Origin: a virus
Strand: one strand, 5' to 3'
IMG/VR virus record: IMGVR_UViG_3300043773_000923
Coordinates: 1-41,136 of that record
Length of the DNA stretch: 41,136 nt
The notes beneath the pieces were generated by a model. The model had not been told where the DNA came from, searched no databases, and saw only the letters and a program-made list of their open reading frames with translations. Positions 1 through 8,578 of this stretch are shown piece by piece. Every line of letters starts with the position of its first letter. The stretch's first letter is position 1. The position numbers and the translations under genes are program-made.

Positions 1-185
1 GTAATGATATTCTAAGAAAAGAAAATATTAATGTGTTTAATTATGCGTTTACTTTAGTCAACAAAGTCAATAAAAATATACACAAAGAAATAAGAACCAG
101 AACAGATATGTATTTGCCTGAAAATATAAAAATGTTATATCTTTTTGATTTAGATGATTTTAATTTGTATAACCCCTCACACTAA
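1..185 (+). CDS. C-terminal end of an unrecognised protein (partial)
   Basis: An open frame enters from the left edge (codons in phase with base 3) and stops at TAA 183-185, giving the last 60 residues of a protein that ends ...DFNLYNPSH. The visible part is Lys/Asn-rich with a hydrophobic patch near the end (KMLYLFDLDD). It does not resemble the C-terminus of NrdA, which often precedes nrdB, because there is no terminal Cys-x-x-Cys. I do not recognise the family. The stop lies 16 bases before nrdB, so the two are probably co-transcribed. Confidence 0.55.
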   Translation, partial: NDILRKENINVFNYAFTLVNKVNKNIHKEIRTRTDMYLPENIKMLYLFDLDDFNLYNPSH

Positions 186-201
186 ACTTAGAAGAATAAA
201 A

Positions 202-1194
202 ATGATCAAAAAAACAAAATTAAAATTAACCGATGAACGTAGTTCGTTTAAACCATTTCAATATCCATGGGCATACGATGCTTGGTTAAAACATGAACAA
301 GCACATTGGTTACATACAGAAGTGCCAATGTTGGAGGATGTAAAAGATTGGAAAAAGAAACTAACAAAAGAAGAAAAACATTTTCTTACAAACATCCTGC
401 GCTTCTTTGTTCAAGGAGATGTGGATGTTGCGGGAGGTTACGTAACAAACTATCTTCCTTACTTCAAACAACCAGAAGTGAGAATGATGTTGCTGGGATT
501 CGCAGCAAGAGAAGCACTACACGTTGCTGGTTACTCACATTTAATCGAAACTCTGGGAATGCCAGAGGGAATCTATAATGAGTTTCTAGAATATTCAGAG
601 ATGAGAGACAAGCATGATTATTTTATTGATCTCTCAAACAAAAATGGAACAGTAGAATCTGTTGCTGCAAATATCGCAGCGTTTTCTGCATTTACTGAGG
701 GTATGCAGTTATTTTCATCATTTATCATGTTATTAAATTTTCCAAGACATGGTAAAATGAAAGGTATGGGGCAGATTATTACGTGGTCTATTGTTGATGA
801 AACAATGCATGCTGAGTCAATGATAAAATTGTTCCGCACATATGTCGAAGAAAATAAAGAAATTTGGAATGATGAATTGAAATCATCAATTTACACTATT
901 GCAGAAAAAATGGTTCAGTTGGAAGATAAATTTATTGACCTAGCATTTTCAAAAGGAACTATGGAGAATTTGACAGCAGAAGATGTTAAGAAATACATTC
1001 GTTATATTGCTGATAGACGTTTGATTTCTTTAGGTTTGAAGGGAATTTATAAGATAAAGAAAAATCCTTTACTTTGGGTAGAGGAAATGATCAATGCGCC
1101 AACTCACACGAACTTCTTTGAAAATCGTGCTACTGATTACGCAAAGGGTGCTTTGACTGGTGATTGGCAAGATGTTTGGGGCAAAGCAGCATAA
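202..1194 (+). CDS. nrdB: Ribonucleotide reductase class I small (beta, R2) subunit
   Basis: Radical-generating subunit of ribonucleotide reductase, which supplies dNTPs for phage replication together with an NrdA that is not in this window. The 330-residue protein has the ferritin-like di-iron site: D73 (QGD), E104 and H107 (REALH), E166 (FTEG), E200 and H203 (DETMH). Y111 sits four residues after H107, where the radical tyrosine of class Ia enzymes lies, so this looks like a tyrosyl-radical enzyme rather than a Tyr-less R2. An in-frame ATG at 154 lies inside the upstream gene; the ATG at 202 gives the normal R2 N-terminus. The length matches phage NrdB proteins. A Bax-inhibitor-like gene follows after 15 bases. 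Confidence 0.96.
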   Translation: MIKKTKLKLTDERSSFKPFQYPWAYDAWLKHEQAHWLHTEVPMLEDVKDWKKKLTKEEKHFLTNILRFFVQGDVDVAGGYVTNYLPYFKQPEVRMMLLGFAAREALHVAGYSHLIETLGMPEGIYNEFLEYSEMRDKHDYFIDLSNKNGTVESVAANIAAFSAFTEGMQLFSSFIMLLNFPRHGKMKGMGQIITWSIVDETMHAESMIKLFRTYVEENKEIWNDELKSSIYTIAEKMVQLEDKFIDLAFSKGTMENLTAEDVKKYIRYIADRRLISLGLKGIYKIKKNPLLWVEEMINAPTHTNFFENRATDYAKGALTGDWQDVWGKAA

Positions 1195-1209
1195 TTGAAA
1201 GGAAAAACT

Positions 1210-1881
1210 ATGAATTTAAATGTTTCAGCAGTAGAAAGTTTAAACACAGCAGTAGCAGGTGTTCTTGGTAGAATGTCTGTTGGCATATTTGCTACAATGA
1301 TTTTCGCTTCTATTGTAGTTGGTCTTGGAATAGTTCCGCTGTTATTTTCTGGTATACTTGGATATGTTATTATATTTGCACCATTAGTTATGAGTTTGTT
1401 TTTAGCATGGAAAGGTTCTGAGATGTCAGAATCTACTATTAAACTTTGGTTCTTCGCTTTCGCAGCAGCAATGGGTCTTAGTTTAAGTTTATTATTCTAT
1501 GCATATACTAGTGCAAGTATCGTTACTGCTTTACTTGGAACAACTGTTTCTTTCGGCGCATTAGCTGGATGGGGTTATTTTACCAAACGTGACATTTCGG
1601 GGTGGGGTCCATTTTTGTTTGCTGGTGTAATCGGTTTAATCGTTGTTGGTATCATAAACATTTTTGTAGCATCAACAGCATTACAGATGACATTAAATGT
1701 ATTAACAATTCTCATTTTCTTAGGTCTTACTGCATATGACATGAATCGTATTCGTGATATGTTTTGGGGTGCTTCACAAGATGAAGTCGCACGCATGCAG
1801 TGGTTTGGTGCGTTAAGTCTCTACATTAATTTTATTAACATTTTTATTAGCATACTGCAGCTGTTTGGAAATAAGGAATAA
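1210..1881 (+). CDS. Bax inhibitor-1 / YccA-YbhL family seven-helix membrane protein
   Basis: A 223-residue, almost wholly hydrophobic protein with seven likely membrane helices (about 25-45, 47-67, 79-97, 103-121, 134-152, 160-177, 198-218). The C-terminal signature is that of the Bax-inhibitor-1 (TMBIM) family: LTAYDMNRIRDMF near 174-185 and ALSLYINFINIFISILQLFG at 201-220. Bacterial members sit in the inner membrane; BsYetJ is a pH-dependent calcium leak channel and E. coli YccA modulates FtsH. In a phage it could protect the membrane or restrain FtsH, but that is inference. I chose ATG 1210 because AAAGGA lies just upstream; the TTG at 1195 has no such site. Confidence 0.85.
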   Translation: MNLNVSAVESLNTAVAGVLGRMSVGIFATMIFASIVVGLGIVPLLFSGILGYVIIFAPLVMSLFLAWKGSEMSESTIKLWFFAFAAAMGLSLSLLFYAYTSASIVTALLGTTVSFGALAGWGYFTKRDISGWGPFLFAGVIGLIVVGIINIFVASTALQMTLNVLTILIFLGLTAYDMNRIRDMFWGASQDEVARMQWFGALSLYINFINIFISILQLFGNKE

Positions 1882-2519
1882 TGGCGCATATAGTAGCGAA
1901 TTTACCACCAATTAAATGTTATGTGAGAAGAGAGTTTCTTTATGATTTTGAAAAGGGATATGGAGAACTAGAACCATGCTGGTGGATAAGTATAAAGTCA
2001 CTGAGAGGACAAGCATTTCGTATTGAATCATATCTTAATCATTATGGCGCACTATATGATAAGTTGCCACTGCATGCTTATTGTTGGAAACCAATTGATG
2101 GAGAACCACTCCCATTAGATTATTTACAGTTATGGGACTGCCTTTCTTATGATATAACAGTTATCAAGAAAGCACAGTTGCAGTCGATGAAGTGTAAATT
2201 TAAACTTAAAAATGGGAGTTGGATGTATGGTACTTATCTATTCACTGTTGACTCTGCTTCTCCTGATTTTAATATTCTTGATACTGGATTTGCTGAAGAT
2301 ACCGAAGATCATAAATCTTATAATTTTATTATGTGTGACAATGGTCAGTTCGCTGCTCAACCAAATAATCGTCTTATTATCCTTGAGCCTTCGTCTAATC
2401 CTCGGGAATTAAAAATACCTGACTTTAAAGTAGCAACTAAACGCTGGTCTGTCGAAAATGAATCCAAGTGGGCACTTGGTGATACAGATACAGTTATGTA
2501 CGAAAGAAAAAATGATTGA
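1881..2519 (+). CDS. Conserved phage protein, function unknown
   Basis: 212 residues, soluble, rich in aromatic residues (ELEPCWWISIKS near 30-41, and a KNGSWMYGTYLFTVD stretch near 110-124). No signal peptide or membrane helix is apparent. The composition and the repeated beta-like segments suggest a compact beta fold. I recall similar proteins as conserved hypotheticals in cyanophage-type T4 relatives, but no function is known to me. The start ATG shares one base with the stop of the Bax-inhibitor-like gene (TAATG), so translation is probably coupled. It ends eight bases after the ATG of the downstream desaturase. Confidence 0.75.
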   Translation: MAHIVANLPPIKCYVRREFLYDFEKGYGELEPCWWISIKSLRGQAFRIESYLNHYGALYDKLPLHAYCWKPIDGEPLPLDYLQLWDCLSYDITVIKKAQLQSMKCKFKLKNGSWMYGTYLFTVDSASPDFNILDTGFAEDTEDHKSYNFIMCDNGQFAAQPNNRLIILEPSSNPRELKIPDFKVATKRWSVENESKWALGDTDTVMYERKND

Positions 2520-3222
2520 ACTAATATATGTTTTGGTGATGACACACATCACCATCGTTTGTGTAACTCTATACTTACATAGAGGACAAACACATAGAGG
2601 TATAGAGTTTCATCCAATTGTCTCACATTTTATGAGATTTTGGTTGTGGTTAACAACAGGAATGGTTACAAAACAGTGGGTTGCTGTTCATCGTAAACAT
2701 CATCAAAATTCAGATAAAGATGGTGATCCACATTCACCACATGTTTATGGAATATGGCATGTGTTGTTTAAAGGAGCATTATTGTACCATGAAACATCAA
2801 AAAATAAAGATATGGTCAATTCATATGGTGTTGGCACTCCTGATGATTGGTTGGAGCGCAACTTATACACTCCTCACTCCAGACTTGGCATTAGCATTCT
2901 CTTTGTGCTCAACATAATTATATTTGGTTGGATTGGTATACTACTTTGGATAATACAAATGATTTGGATTCCATTCTGGGCAGCAGGTGTTATAAATGGT
3001 ATAGGACACTATTGGGGATATAGAAATGGCGAAACAAAAGATAGATCTAGAAATATTTTTCCTATCGGGATTATCATTGGTGGCGAATGCCTTCACAATA
3101 ATCATCATCTTGACCCTGCTAATCCAAAGCTGAGTAGAAAATGGTTTGAATTCGATATTGGATGGATGTGGTTTAAAGTTTTAGAGAGATTTAACTTAGC
3201 AAAGGTAAAGGATGGCAACTAA
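2512..3222 (+). CDS. Membrane fatty-acid desaturase (delta-9 / DesC type)
   Basis: Di-iron membrane desaturase that would put a double bond into acyl chains of membrane lipids or acyl carriers. All three histidine boxes are present: H23-RGQT-H28, H60-RK-H63-H64 and H195-NN-H198-H199; H166 in a GHYWGYRN motif is a further likely ligand. Hydrophobic pairs around 1-20, 36-52, 127-145 and 147-165 fit the four-helix topology. At 236 residues it is short, as phage desaturases are. ATG 2512 is preferred to an upstream ATG at 2458 that would put hydrophilic residues before the first helix. It overlaps the preceding stop by 8 bases. Confidence 0.9.
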   Translation: MIELIYVLVMTHITIVCVTLYLHRGQTHRGIEFHPIVSHFMRFWLWLTTGMVTKQWVAVHRKHHQNSDKDGDPHSPHVYGIWHVLFKGALLYHETSKNKDMVNSYGVGTPDDWLERNLYTPHSRLGISILFVLNIIIFGWIGILLWIIQMIWIPFWAAGVINGIGHYWGYRNGETKDRSRNIFPIGIIIGGECLHNNHHLDPANPKLSRKWFEFDIGWMWFKVLERFNLAKVKDGN

Positions 3223-3361
3223 ACATTTTGATTGCGAAAATTGTGGGGCGCATGGAAAGATAACATTTAAAGAAGGCGACTATCAAATAAGCGATGTCGT
3301 CTATTGTCCATTCTGTGGTGCAGATATATATGAGGAAGAAGAGTTGGAGGATGAGGAATGA
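3212..3361 (+). CDS. Small zinc-ribbon protein
   Basis: A 49-residue protein starting MATKHFDCENCGAHG and ending in a very acidic tail. Two Cys pairs (CENC at 8-11 and CPFC at about 33-36), about 22 residues apart, make a typical four-Cys zinc ribbon. Its start lies inside the last codons of the desaturase and its stop overlaps the next ATG (ATGA), so it is embedded in a tightly coupled operon. Partner unknown; proteins of this size and layout are often transcription or nuclease adaptors. Confidence 0.7.
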   Translation: MATKHFDCENCGAHGKITFKEGDYQISDVVYCPFCGADIYEEEELEDEE

Positions 3362-4035
3362 ATAATATAATTCCACGTCAAGGTTCAGGACTACATGTTG
3401 TTGTTGATTATGAAACAAATGCTATTTTGTGTATAGCAAGAACAGCAGCAACTGCTAGTTATGTTAGTTTAGGGATTCAAAACACATATAGTACAAACAT
3501 TCCATTAGATTTGAAAGATATAAAGCAAAAAATTGATGACAAGTTTAATATTCATAAAGATCAATTATGTCTTTCGTATGATAAAGATGAGAATGGTAAA
3601 ACTAAATTTCTTGAATTATTATCTGATAATTTAAAAACAGAAAATTTAAAAAACAAATGCGATTTAGCAAAATTGAGAGCAAAACACATATATTATCAAG
3701 AATCATATTATAGAGTATTTTTAGCAAGAATAGTAATTGCTCCATTAGAAAACCGATTATTATCCTCTCTACAGTATGAGTTAATAAATTCAGACCCAAA
3801 TACATCAACATATTCTCCAGGATTACTTGAATATGCAGAAATACTTGAGCAAGAACCAGAATTTGCATACAAAGATTTAAAATTGTTGTTAGATAGTGCT
3901 TCACTTGTTCACATGAAATATTTTGCATGGTATAGAAGAAATGTTGAGGAAATTAACAAACTACATACTGAACAAGAAATGACTGAATATTCTAGATCTG
4001 TTTGGGAAAAATTAAGAGAAGCATCAATTATATGA
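3358..4035 (+). CDS. Cassette partner protein A (unknown), precedes PP-loop enzyme 1
   Basis: 225-residue mostly helical protein without membrane segments. It belongs to a family with three members in this window, each directly upstream of and overlapping or nearly touching a PP-loop ATPase gene (paralogues at 5153 and 19661). Shared features with the 5153 copy are LRAxxI near the middle, then YSxGxxEYA, a long helix with SFAW/YFAWYR and a terminal VWEK/VWKE motif. The N-terminus (HVVVDYETNAILC) resembles the third copy (HAVLCKETGRIVC). I do not recognise a known family. The constant pairing suggests it acts with the PP-loop enzyme, as substrate, adaptor or carrier; that is inference. Confidence 0.75.
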   Translation: MNNIIPRQGSGLHVVVDYETNAILCIARTAATASYVSLGIQNTYSTNIPLDLKDIKQKIDDKFNIHKDQLCLSYDKDENGKTKFLELLSDNLKTENLKNKCDLAKLRAKHIYYQESYYRVFLARIVIAPLENRLLSSLQYELINSDPNTSTYSPGLLEYAEILEQEPEFAYKDLKLLLDSASLVHMKYFAWYRRNVEEINKLHTEQEMTEYSRSVWEKLREASII

Positions 4036-5156
4036 GTAACCAAGAATTATATATGGCGAGCACATTGACTTTGCAGAGATATAACATGCCATCTATACAC
4101 GAATGGTCTGGAATATACAAGGTTATTGCTAATAGTGTTTCTTTGGTTGACAGAACAGAGAAAATTCAAATACCATTTAATGTTAAATTGTATAACAAGT
4201 ATAAAATGCCAACTGATTTGTCCGATGACACCACTACTTATGAAGAATGTTGCGCAAGAAGGGCAAACGAACTTTATGAGTTATCTAAAGAACTAAACAC
4301 ACCATTACTAATTTGCTATTCTGGCGGTATTGATTCAACATTAATGTTGATAAATTTTTTAAAAACTATTCCAGAAAATGATAAAGATAGAATTCACTTA
4401 TTGATGGATTTTGATAGCATAAAAGAATATCCAGAATTTTATAAAAAATATATTTTACCAAGTAATATGAAAATCATACCAAGTCATTCCTTTGATAGAT
4501 TTTTTGATAAATCACATATTATTGTTGGTGGTGAGCATAATGATCAATTATTTGGATCAGATATTGTGATTAAGTTTTCTAATATTTTTGGATTTGATCA
4601 AGTAATAGAAAGATATACTAGGAATAATATAACAGAGTTTTTTATCGCCTTTGGTATGAATCAAGAACAAGCAAATATATGGTTTGATGTTATTGATGAG
4701 AGTTGTAAAACATCACCACTTCCATTATATACTGTTTTTGATTTTTTGTGGTGGTTAAATTTTAATTTTAAATGGCAATCGGTGTTTTTCAGAATGCTAT
4801 TACGTTGTCGTTCAGATATGCAAGTAAACATTAATCAAAATTTTATCGATAACTATTATCATCATTTTTATAGTGAAGATTATTTTCAGATTTGGAGCAT
4901 GAATAATCATGATAAAAAAATTAAAGATGAGTGGAAAACATATAAGTATCACGCTAAAGAATTGATTTATGAGTTTACTAAAGATGATGATTATAGAGAT
5001 AACAAATTGAAACAACCAAGTTTATACAAATTGTTTACATTAAGAAGAACACCAAAGGCATTGACAACTGATTATAAATTTTTATATGAGTTGGAGCCTG
5101 AAAAATTGTATGTTCCAGATAATAGTTTTGTGCCGTTACCATTAAATAAACGATGA
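4032..5156 (+). CDS. PP-loop ATPase, asparagine-synthase-C-domain-like (enzyme 1)
   Basis: 374 residues with an N-type ATP-pyrophosphatase core. The PP-loop SGGIDS at 97-102 binds the ATP pyrophosphate, and GGEHNDQLFG at 166-175 occupies the place of the GxGxDExFGG motif of asparagine synthetase and beta-lactam synthetase. Such domains adenylate a carboxylate for amide formation. No N-terminal glutaminase (Ntn) domain with Cys-2 is present; the first 95 residues are family-specific. Conserved C-terminal blocks shared with the 5787 copy are FxWWLNFNFKWQ and HHFYSEDYFQ. ATG 4032 overlaps the upstream stop as ATGA. A TilS-like tRNA enzyme is a weaker alternative. Confidence 0.8.
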   Translation: MSNQELYMASTLTLQRYNMPSIHEWSGIYKVIANSVSLVDRTEKIQIPFNVKLYNKYKMPTDLSDDTTTYEECCARRANELYELSKELNTPLLICYSGGIDSTLMLINFLKTIPENDKDRIHLLMDFDSIKEYPEFYKKYILPSNMKIIPSHSFDRFFDKSHIIVGGEHNDQLFGSDIVIKFSNIFGFDQVIERYTRNNITEFFIAFGMNQEQANIWFDVIDESCKTSPLPLYTVFDFLWWLNFNFKWQSVFFRMLLRCRSDMQVNINQNFIDNYYHHFYSEDYFQIWSMNNHDKKIKDEWKTYKYHAKELIYEFTKDDDYRDNKLKQPSLYKLFTLRRTPKALTTDYKFLYELEPEKLYVPDNSFVPLPLNKR

Positions 5157-5779
5157 AGAATTTAAATTGTGTTGTAGATATATCATCAAGAGCAATATTA
5201 ACATTTACCAAATCATATAGTTCTGCTGTAGCTGTATCGCAAGGATTAATTAACACTGAACCATTAATTATTCCTACTGCTTTACCAAAAGTAACAACCA
5301 TGGCAAAACAGTTTGATTTGATAAACGATCATTTGGCATCTATGCCAGATGCTTGGTTGACTTCTCTACCAAAAAAACTAATCACACCAGAATATCTAAC
5401 ACGAAGAAAGTTAGCAAATCTTCGTGCGACTTATATTTTTTCACTAGAAACTCATTTAGGATCTGTTACTCAAAGAGGTAATATAAACTTTGATGATTCT
5501 GTAATGATGCATCTTATTCGAGCACATTCTATTTGCAGACCAGAAGAAAACTTTTACTCATATGGTGTTGTTGAATACGCCAACATTCAAAATATTGACC
5601 CAAAAACAGCATATCAAGAAATTGGTTTAATGATTGAATCGTGTGGTTTAATTAAAATACGTTCTTTTGCATGGATGCAGACTTGCATTAATAAAATAAA
5701 TGCTGTAACAAACACAAATGATTTTGGACCAGTATGGAAAGAATGCTGGGAAGTAGTAAAGCGTTCCGCTTACACTTGA
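5153..5779 (+). CDS. Cassette partner protein B (unknown), precedes PP-loop enzyme 2
   Basis: 208-residue paralogue of the protein encoded at 3358. Matching blocks are LRATYIFSLE (LRAKHIYYQE in copy A), YSYGVVEYA (YSPGLLEYA), an I/LxLMIESCGLIKIRSFAWMQ helix (LLLDSASLVHMKYFAWYR) and the terminal VWKE/VWEK block. The middle region differs and is shorter. It starts in an ATGA overlap with PP-loop enzyme 1 and ends seven bases before PP-loop enzyme 2, so partner and enzyme were duplicated as a two-gene unit. Divergence between A and B is substantial, arguing for an old duplication with different specificity. Confidence 0.75.
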   Translation: MKNLNCVVDISSRAILTFTKSYSSAVAVSQGLINTEPLIIPTALPKVTTMAKQFDLINDHLASMPDAWLTSLPKKLITPEYLTRRKLANLRATYIFSLETHLGSVTQRGNINFDDSVMMHLIRAHSICRPEENFYSYGVVEYANIQNIDPKTAYQEIGLMIESCGLIKIRSFAWMQTCINKINAVTNTNDFGPVWKECWEVVKRSAYT

Positions 5780-5786
5780 GGTTATT

Positions 5787-6884
5787 ATGACAGAACTATA
5801 TCTCGCAAATGCTCAGAAATTAAAAAACGAATCAAACGCTGGCGCAGCAGAATGGCTAGACATACACAACTTTATTAATGTGAATGTTTGTCTTGTTGAT
5901 CGTTCTCAAAACTTGAAATTACCATACAAATTTAAATTGTATGACAAGTTTAAAATGCCAACAGATTTATCTTCGCCACTAACCTATGAACAATGTTGTG
6001 AGCGTAGAGCATTAGAATTATATGAAAAATCTAAATTACTCAATCTACCATTATATGTTTTTTATTCTGGTGGCATTGATTCTACACTTGTTTTAATTTC
6101 TCTGCTGAAAGTTATACCTGAACACGATTGGATGAGAATTATTGTTGTTATGTCTTTAGATAGTATCCGAGAATTTCCAGAGTTTTATTACAAACATATT
6201 CGTGGTAAACTAGAAATAGTTTCTAGCGAAAATATGTCTGCGTTTTTTAATAAACAATGTTTGATTATTGGTGGCGAACATAATGATCAGCTGTTTGGCA
6301 CAGATGTAATTTCAAATTTACAAAGTAAAATACCATTCGAAACTGTGTTTAAGAAATATGACAAAGATACTATCATGAAGTATTTTATTGAACACAAAAT
6401 GACAGAAAAGAGTTCATCAATTTGGTATGACATTGTTCATAATAATGCGTCAAAAGCACCATGCGAAATACAAACAGTTCATGATTTCTTTTGGTGGTTG
6501 AATTTTAATTTCAAATGGCAAGCTGTTTTCTTTAGAATGTTGTTACGTGTTGATAAACAATATCGCCATTTAATCAATCAAGAGTTTGTTGATACATATT
6601 TTCATCATTTCTACAGTGAAGATTATTTTCAAGTTTGGGCAATGACAAATAAACACTTAAAGATAAGAGATAGTTGGGATTCGTACAAGTTTCACGCAAA
6701 AGATATTATATATGAGTACACTGGTCATAAAGAATATCGTGACCATAAACAAAAGGCAAACAGTTTACACAAATTGTTTATCGCCAAAGACACCCCTGTT
6801 GCATTAACATCTAATTATGAATACCTATATAAAGTGGACACGAACGAGTTATATGTTCCTGACAATGACTTTATAAAGGATTAG
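5787..6884 (+). CDS. PP-loop ATPase, asparagine-synthase-C-domain-like (enzyme 2)
   Basis: 365-residue close paralogue of the 4032 product. It keeps SGGIDS (94-99) and GGEHNDQLFG (162-171) and shares long blocks such as KxKMPTDLS, TYEQCCERRA, DSIREFPEFY, FFWWLNFNFKWQ and FHHFYSEDYFQ. As with enzyme 1 there is no glutaminase domain, so ammonia or another amine would have to come from solution or a partner. GAGG at 5777-5780 lies six bases before the ATG. It is the last gene of the first double cassette; a GIY-YIG gene follows after one base. Confidence 0.8.
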   Translation: MTELYLANAQKLKNESNAGAAEWLDIHNFINVNVCLVDRSQNLKLPYKFKLYDKFKMPTDLSSPLTYEQCCERRALELYEKSKLLNLPLYVFYSGGIDSTLVLISLLKVIPEHDWMRIIVVMSLDSIREFPEFYYKHIRGKLEIVSSENMSAFFNKQCLIIGGEHNDQLFGTDVISNLQSKIPFETVFKKYDKDTIMKYFIEHKMTEKSSSIWYDIVHNNASKAPCEIQTVHDFFWWLNFNFKWQAVFFRMLLRVDKQYRHLINQEFVDTYFHHFYSEDYFQVWAMTNKHLKIRDSWDSYKFHAKDIIYEYTGHKEYRDHKQKANSLHKLFIAKDTPVALTSNYEYLYKVDTNELYVPDNDFIKD

Positions 6885-6885
6885 A

Positions 6886-7284
6886 ATGGCAGAAATATGG
6901 GTCCACAACAATAAAGAATTTACGGATCCTGAAGATTGGTACGGTTTTATCTATGAAATTACGAATAATATAACAGGAAAGAAATATATTGGTCGTAAAT
7001 ACTTTACTCAGTCAAAAACAAGACAAGTAAAGGGAAAGAAAAAACGATCAAGAGTCGAAAGCGACTGGCGTAATTACTGGGGTTCCAACAAAGAGCTACT
7101 TGCCGATATTGATAAATATGGTAAAGAACATTTCACACGCAATATTTTGATGTTGTGTAAGTCTAGAGGAAATACCAATTATTGGGAAGCCAAATTACAA
7201 TTTGACAATAATGTCCTTTTAGACGATAATTATTATAATGACTGGATTATGATTAAAACACACAGGAAACATATAAAGAAATGA
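6886..7284 (+). CDS. GIY-YIG nuclease-domain protein (Seg/Mob-like)
   Basis: 132 residues. The GIY-YIG signature is visible as GFIY at 20-23 and YIG at 34-36, followed by R37 in the position of the catalytic arginine; E102 in NYWEAK fits the metal-binding glutamate. YWGSNKELLADI and KYGKEHFTRNIL are typical of the SegE-like free-standing endonucleases of T4-type phages. It lacks a long C-terminal DNA-binding module, so it is either a minimal homing endonuclease or a domesticated repair/recombination nuclease. It sits between the PP-loop cassettes and a membrane protein and could be linked to the duplication of the cassettes, which is speculation. Confidence 0.78.
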   Translation: MAEIWVHNNKEFTDPEDWYGFIYEITNNITGKKYIGRKYFTQSKTRQVKGKKKRSRVESDWRNYWGSNKELLADIDKYGKEHFTRNILMLCKSRGNTNYWEAKLQFDNNVLLDDNYYNDWIMIKTHRKHIKK

Positions 7285-8504
7285 CGTATCTATTATTTGG
7301 TTGTGGATTCTTACTATCTGCAATCGCAGCATATTATGCTGTAATGGGACTCATTGCCATTTTCTCTACTGCTGTCATTCCGATTGCAATTATGGGTGCA
7401 GCGTTGGAAGCAAGTAAACTTGTTTCTGCCTCATGGTTGTATAGAAACTGGAAAACAGCCCCAAAACTTTTATTAACTTATTTCACAACAGCTGTTGTTG
7501 TGTTAATGGTGCTCACATCAATGGGCATCTTTGGCTATTTGTCAAAAGCACATTTAGACCAAGCAGTGCCAACAGGTGATATTGTATCTAAATTATCTCT
7601 TATTGATGAAAAAATTAAAACACAAAAGGAGAACATAGATGCAGCACGTAAAGCACTTAATCAATTGGATGCTCAAGTCGATCAAACACTTGCTAGATCT
7701 TCTGACGAAAAAGGCGCAGCCAACGCAGTCGCAATCAGACAGCGTCAAGCAAGAGAGCGAACAAACCTCACAAACGAAATCTCGAAATCGCAAGAAGAAA
7801 TCGCAAAATTAAATCAGGAGAGAGCACCAATTGCTGCAGAAGTTAGAAAGGTAGAAGCAGAAGTTGGTCCAATAAAATACATTGCAGCATTAATATATGG
7901 CGATACGATGGATGACTCTTTGCTTGAGTCTGCTGTTCGTATCGTCATTCTTATGATTGTTTTTGTATTTGATCCACTTGCAGTTTTGTTACTAATTGCA
8001 GCAAACAGAGAAATTTTGTTAAGAAAACCTGAAGATGTAAACACTCCGTCTGATCCACTAGAAGATCCCTCAGTAAAATCATTTTTTGATAGGGCGAAAC
8101 AAACAGCGATAAAACTTGATAAAGAACGTGATGAACAAGAAAAAGCAAAATGGAAAAGTATAATTTCTTCTTTAACAAAAAATGATAAAACGGAGACAGA
8201 ATCTTCTAATTTAAATTATGATCCATACACTGGTATGACTGTTGAGATGATAAAAGAAAAACCTGAAGAAGTTAAATGGGAAATTCCTGAACCACCAGCT
8301 GAACCACCAGAAGAATTTAAAAAAGTAGTCAAAGACTATTTTCACCCAGAAAATAAAACTAATGAGACAATGCTGTATGTTAACGAAGAACCAGAATTAA
8401 AATTTATATTGAATCCTGATTTTGATGAAAAGGATGCATTCGCAGAAAAGAAAAAACTCATTCCAGTTCGTCCAAACTCTCGAAGAGTTCCTCCAAAAGA
8501 ATAA
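7281..8504 (+). CDS. Membrane protein with a central coiled coil
   Basis: 407 residues. Three hydrophobic segments at the N-terminus (about 3-24, 25-48, 63-87) are followed by a long charged coiled coil (about 103-190, DEKIKTQKENIDAARKAL onward), a fourth membrane segment near 217-241 and a hydrophilic, Pro/Glu-rich tail rich in PEPPAEPPEE-like runs. This layout recurs in T4-like aquatic phages as a conserved protein of unknown function. The start overlaps the upstream stop as ATGA. A strong terminator follows 35 bases after the stop, so this is the last gene of the first long operon. Confidence 0.75.
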   Translation: MTYLLFGCGFLLSAIAAYYAVMGLIAIFSTAVIPIAIMGAALEASKLVSASWLYRNWKTAPKLLLTYFTTAVVVLMVLTSMGIFGYLSKAHLDQAVPTGDIVSKLSLIDEKIKTQKENIDAARKALNQLDAQVDQTLARSSDEKGAANAVAIRQRQARERTNLTNEISKSQEEIAKLNQERAPIAAEVRKVEAEVGPIKYIAALIYGDTMDDSLLESAVRIVILMIVFVFDPLAVLLLIAANREILLRKPEDVNTPSDPLEDPSVKSFFDRAKQTAIKLDKERDEQEKAKWKSIISSLTKNDKTETESSNLNYDPYTGMTVEMIKEKPEEVKWEIPEPPAEPPEEFKKVVKDYFHPENKTNETMLYVNEEPELKFILNPDFDEKDAFAEKKKLIPVRPNSRRVPPKE

Positions 8505-8539
8505 CCCTAGCAACAAACCCCAGTAAAATAAGGATTTGC

Positions 8540-8570
8540 ATACCCCTACCAGCAGTAGGGGTATTTTTAT
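8540..8570 (+). terminator. Rho-independent terminator after the coiled-coil membrane gene
   Basis: A perfect 10-bp inverted repeat, ATACCCCTAC at 8540-8549 and GTAGGGGTAT at 8555-8564, with a five-base loop CAGCA, runs straight into TTTTTA. It separates the first operon (ending 8504) from the promoter at 8579. Confidence 0.88.
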
Positions 8571-8578
8571 TGGGGGTA

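Noticed and set aside
618-839. Minus-strand frames opposite nrdB and other plus-strand genes
   Set aside because: They are shadows of well-supported genes, without ribosome sites or sensible composition.
4032-6884. PP-loop enzymes as TilS or QueC (tRNA lysidine or deazaguanine synthesis)
   Set aside because: The SGGxDS motif is shared, but the second motif (HNDQLFG, NDELFG) and the length fit the asparagine-synthase group better; no QueC zinc cysteines are seen.
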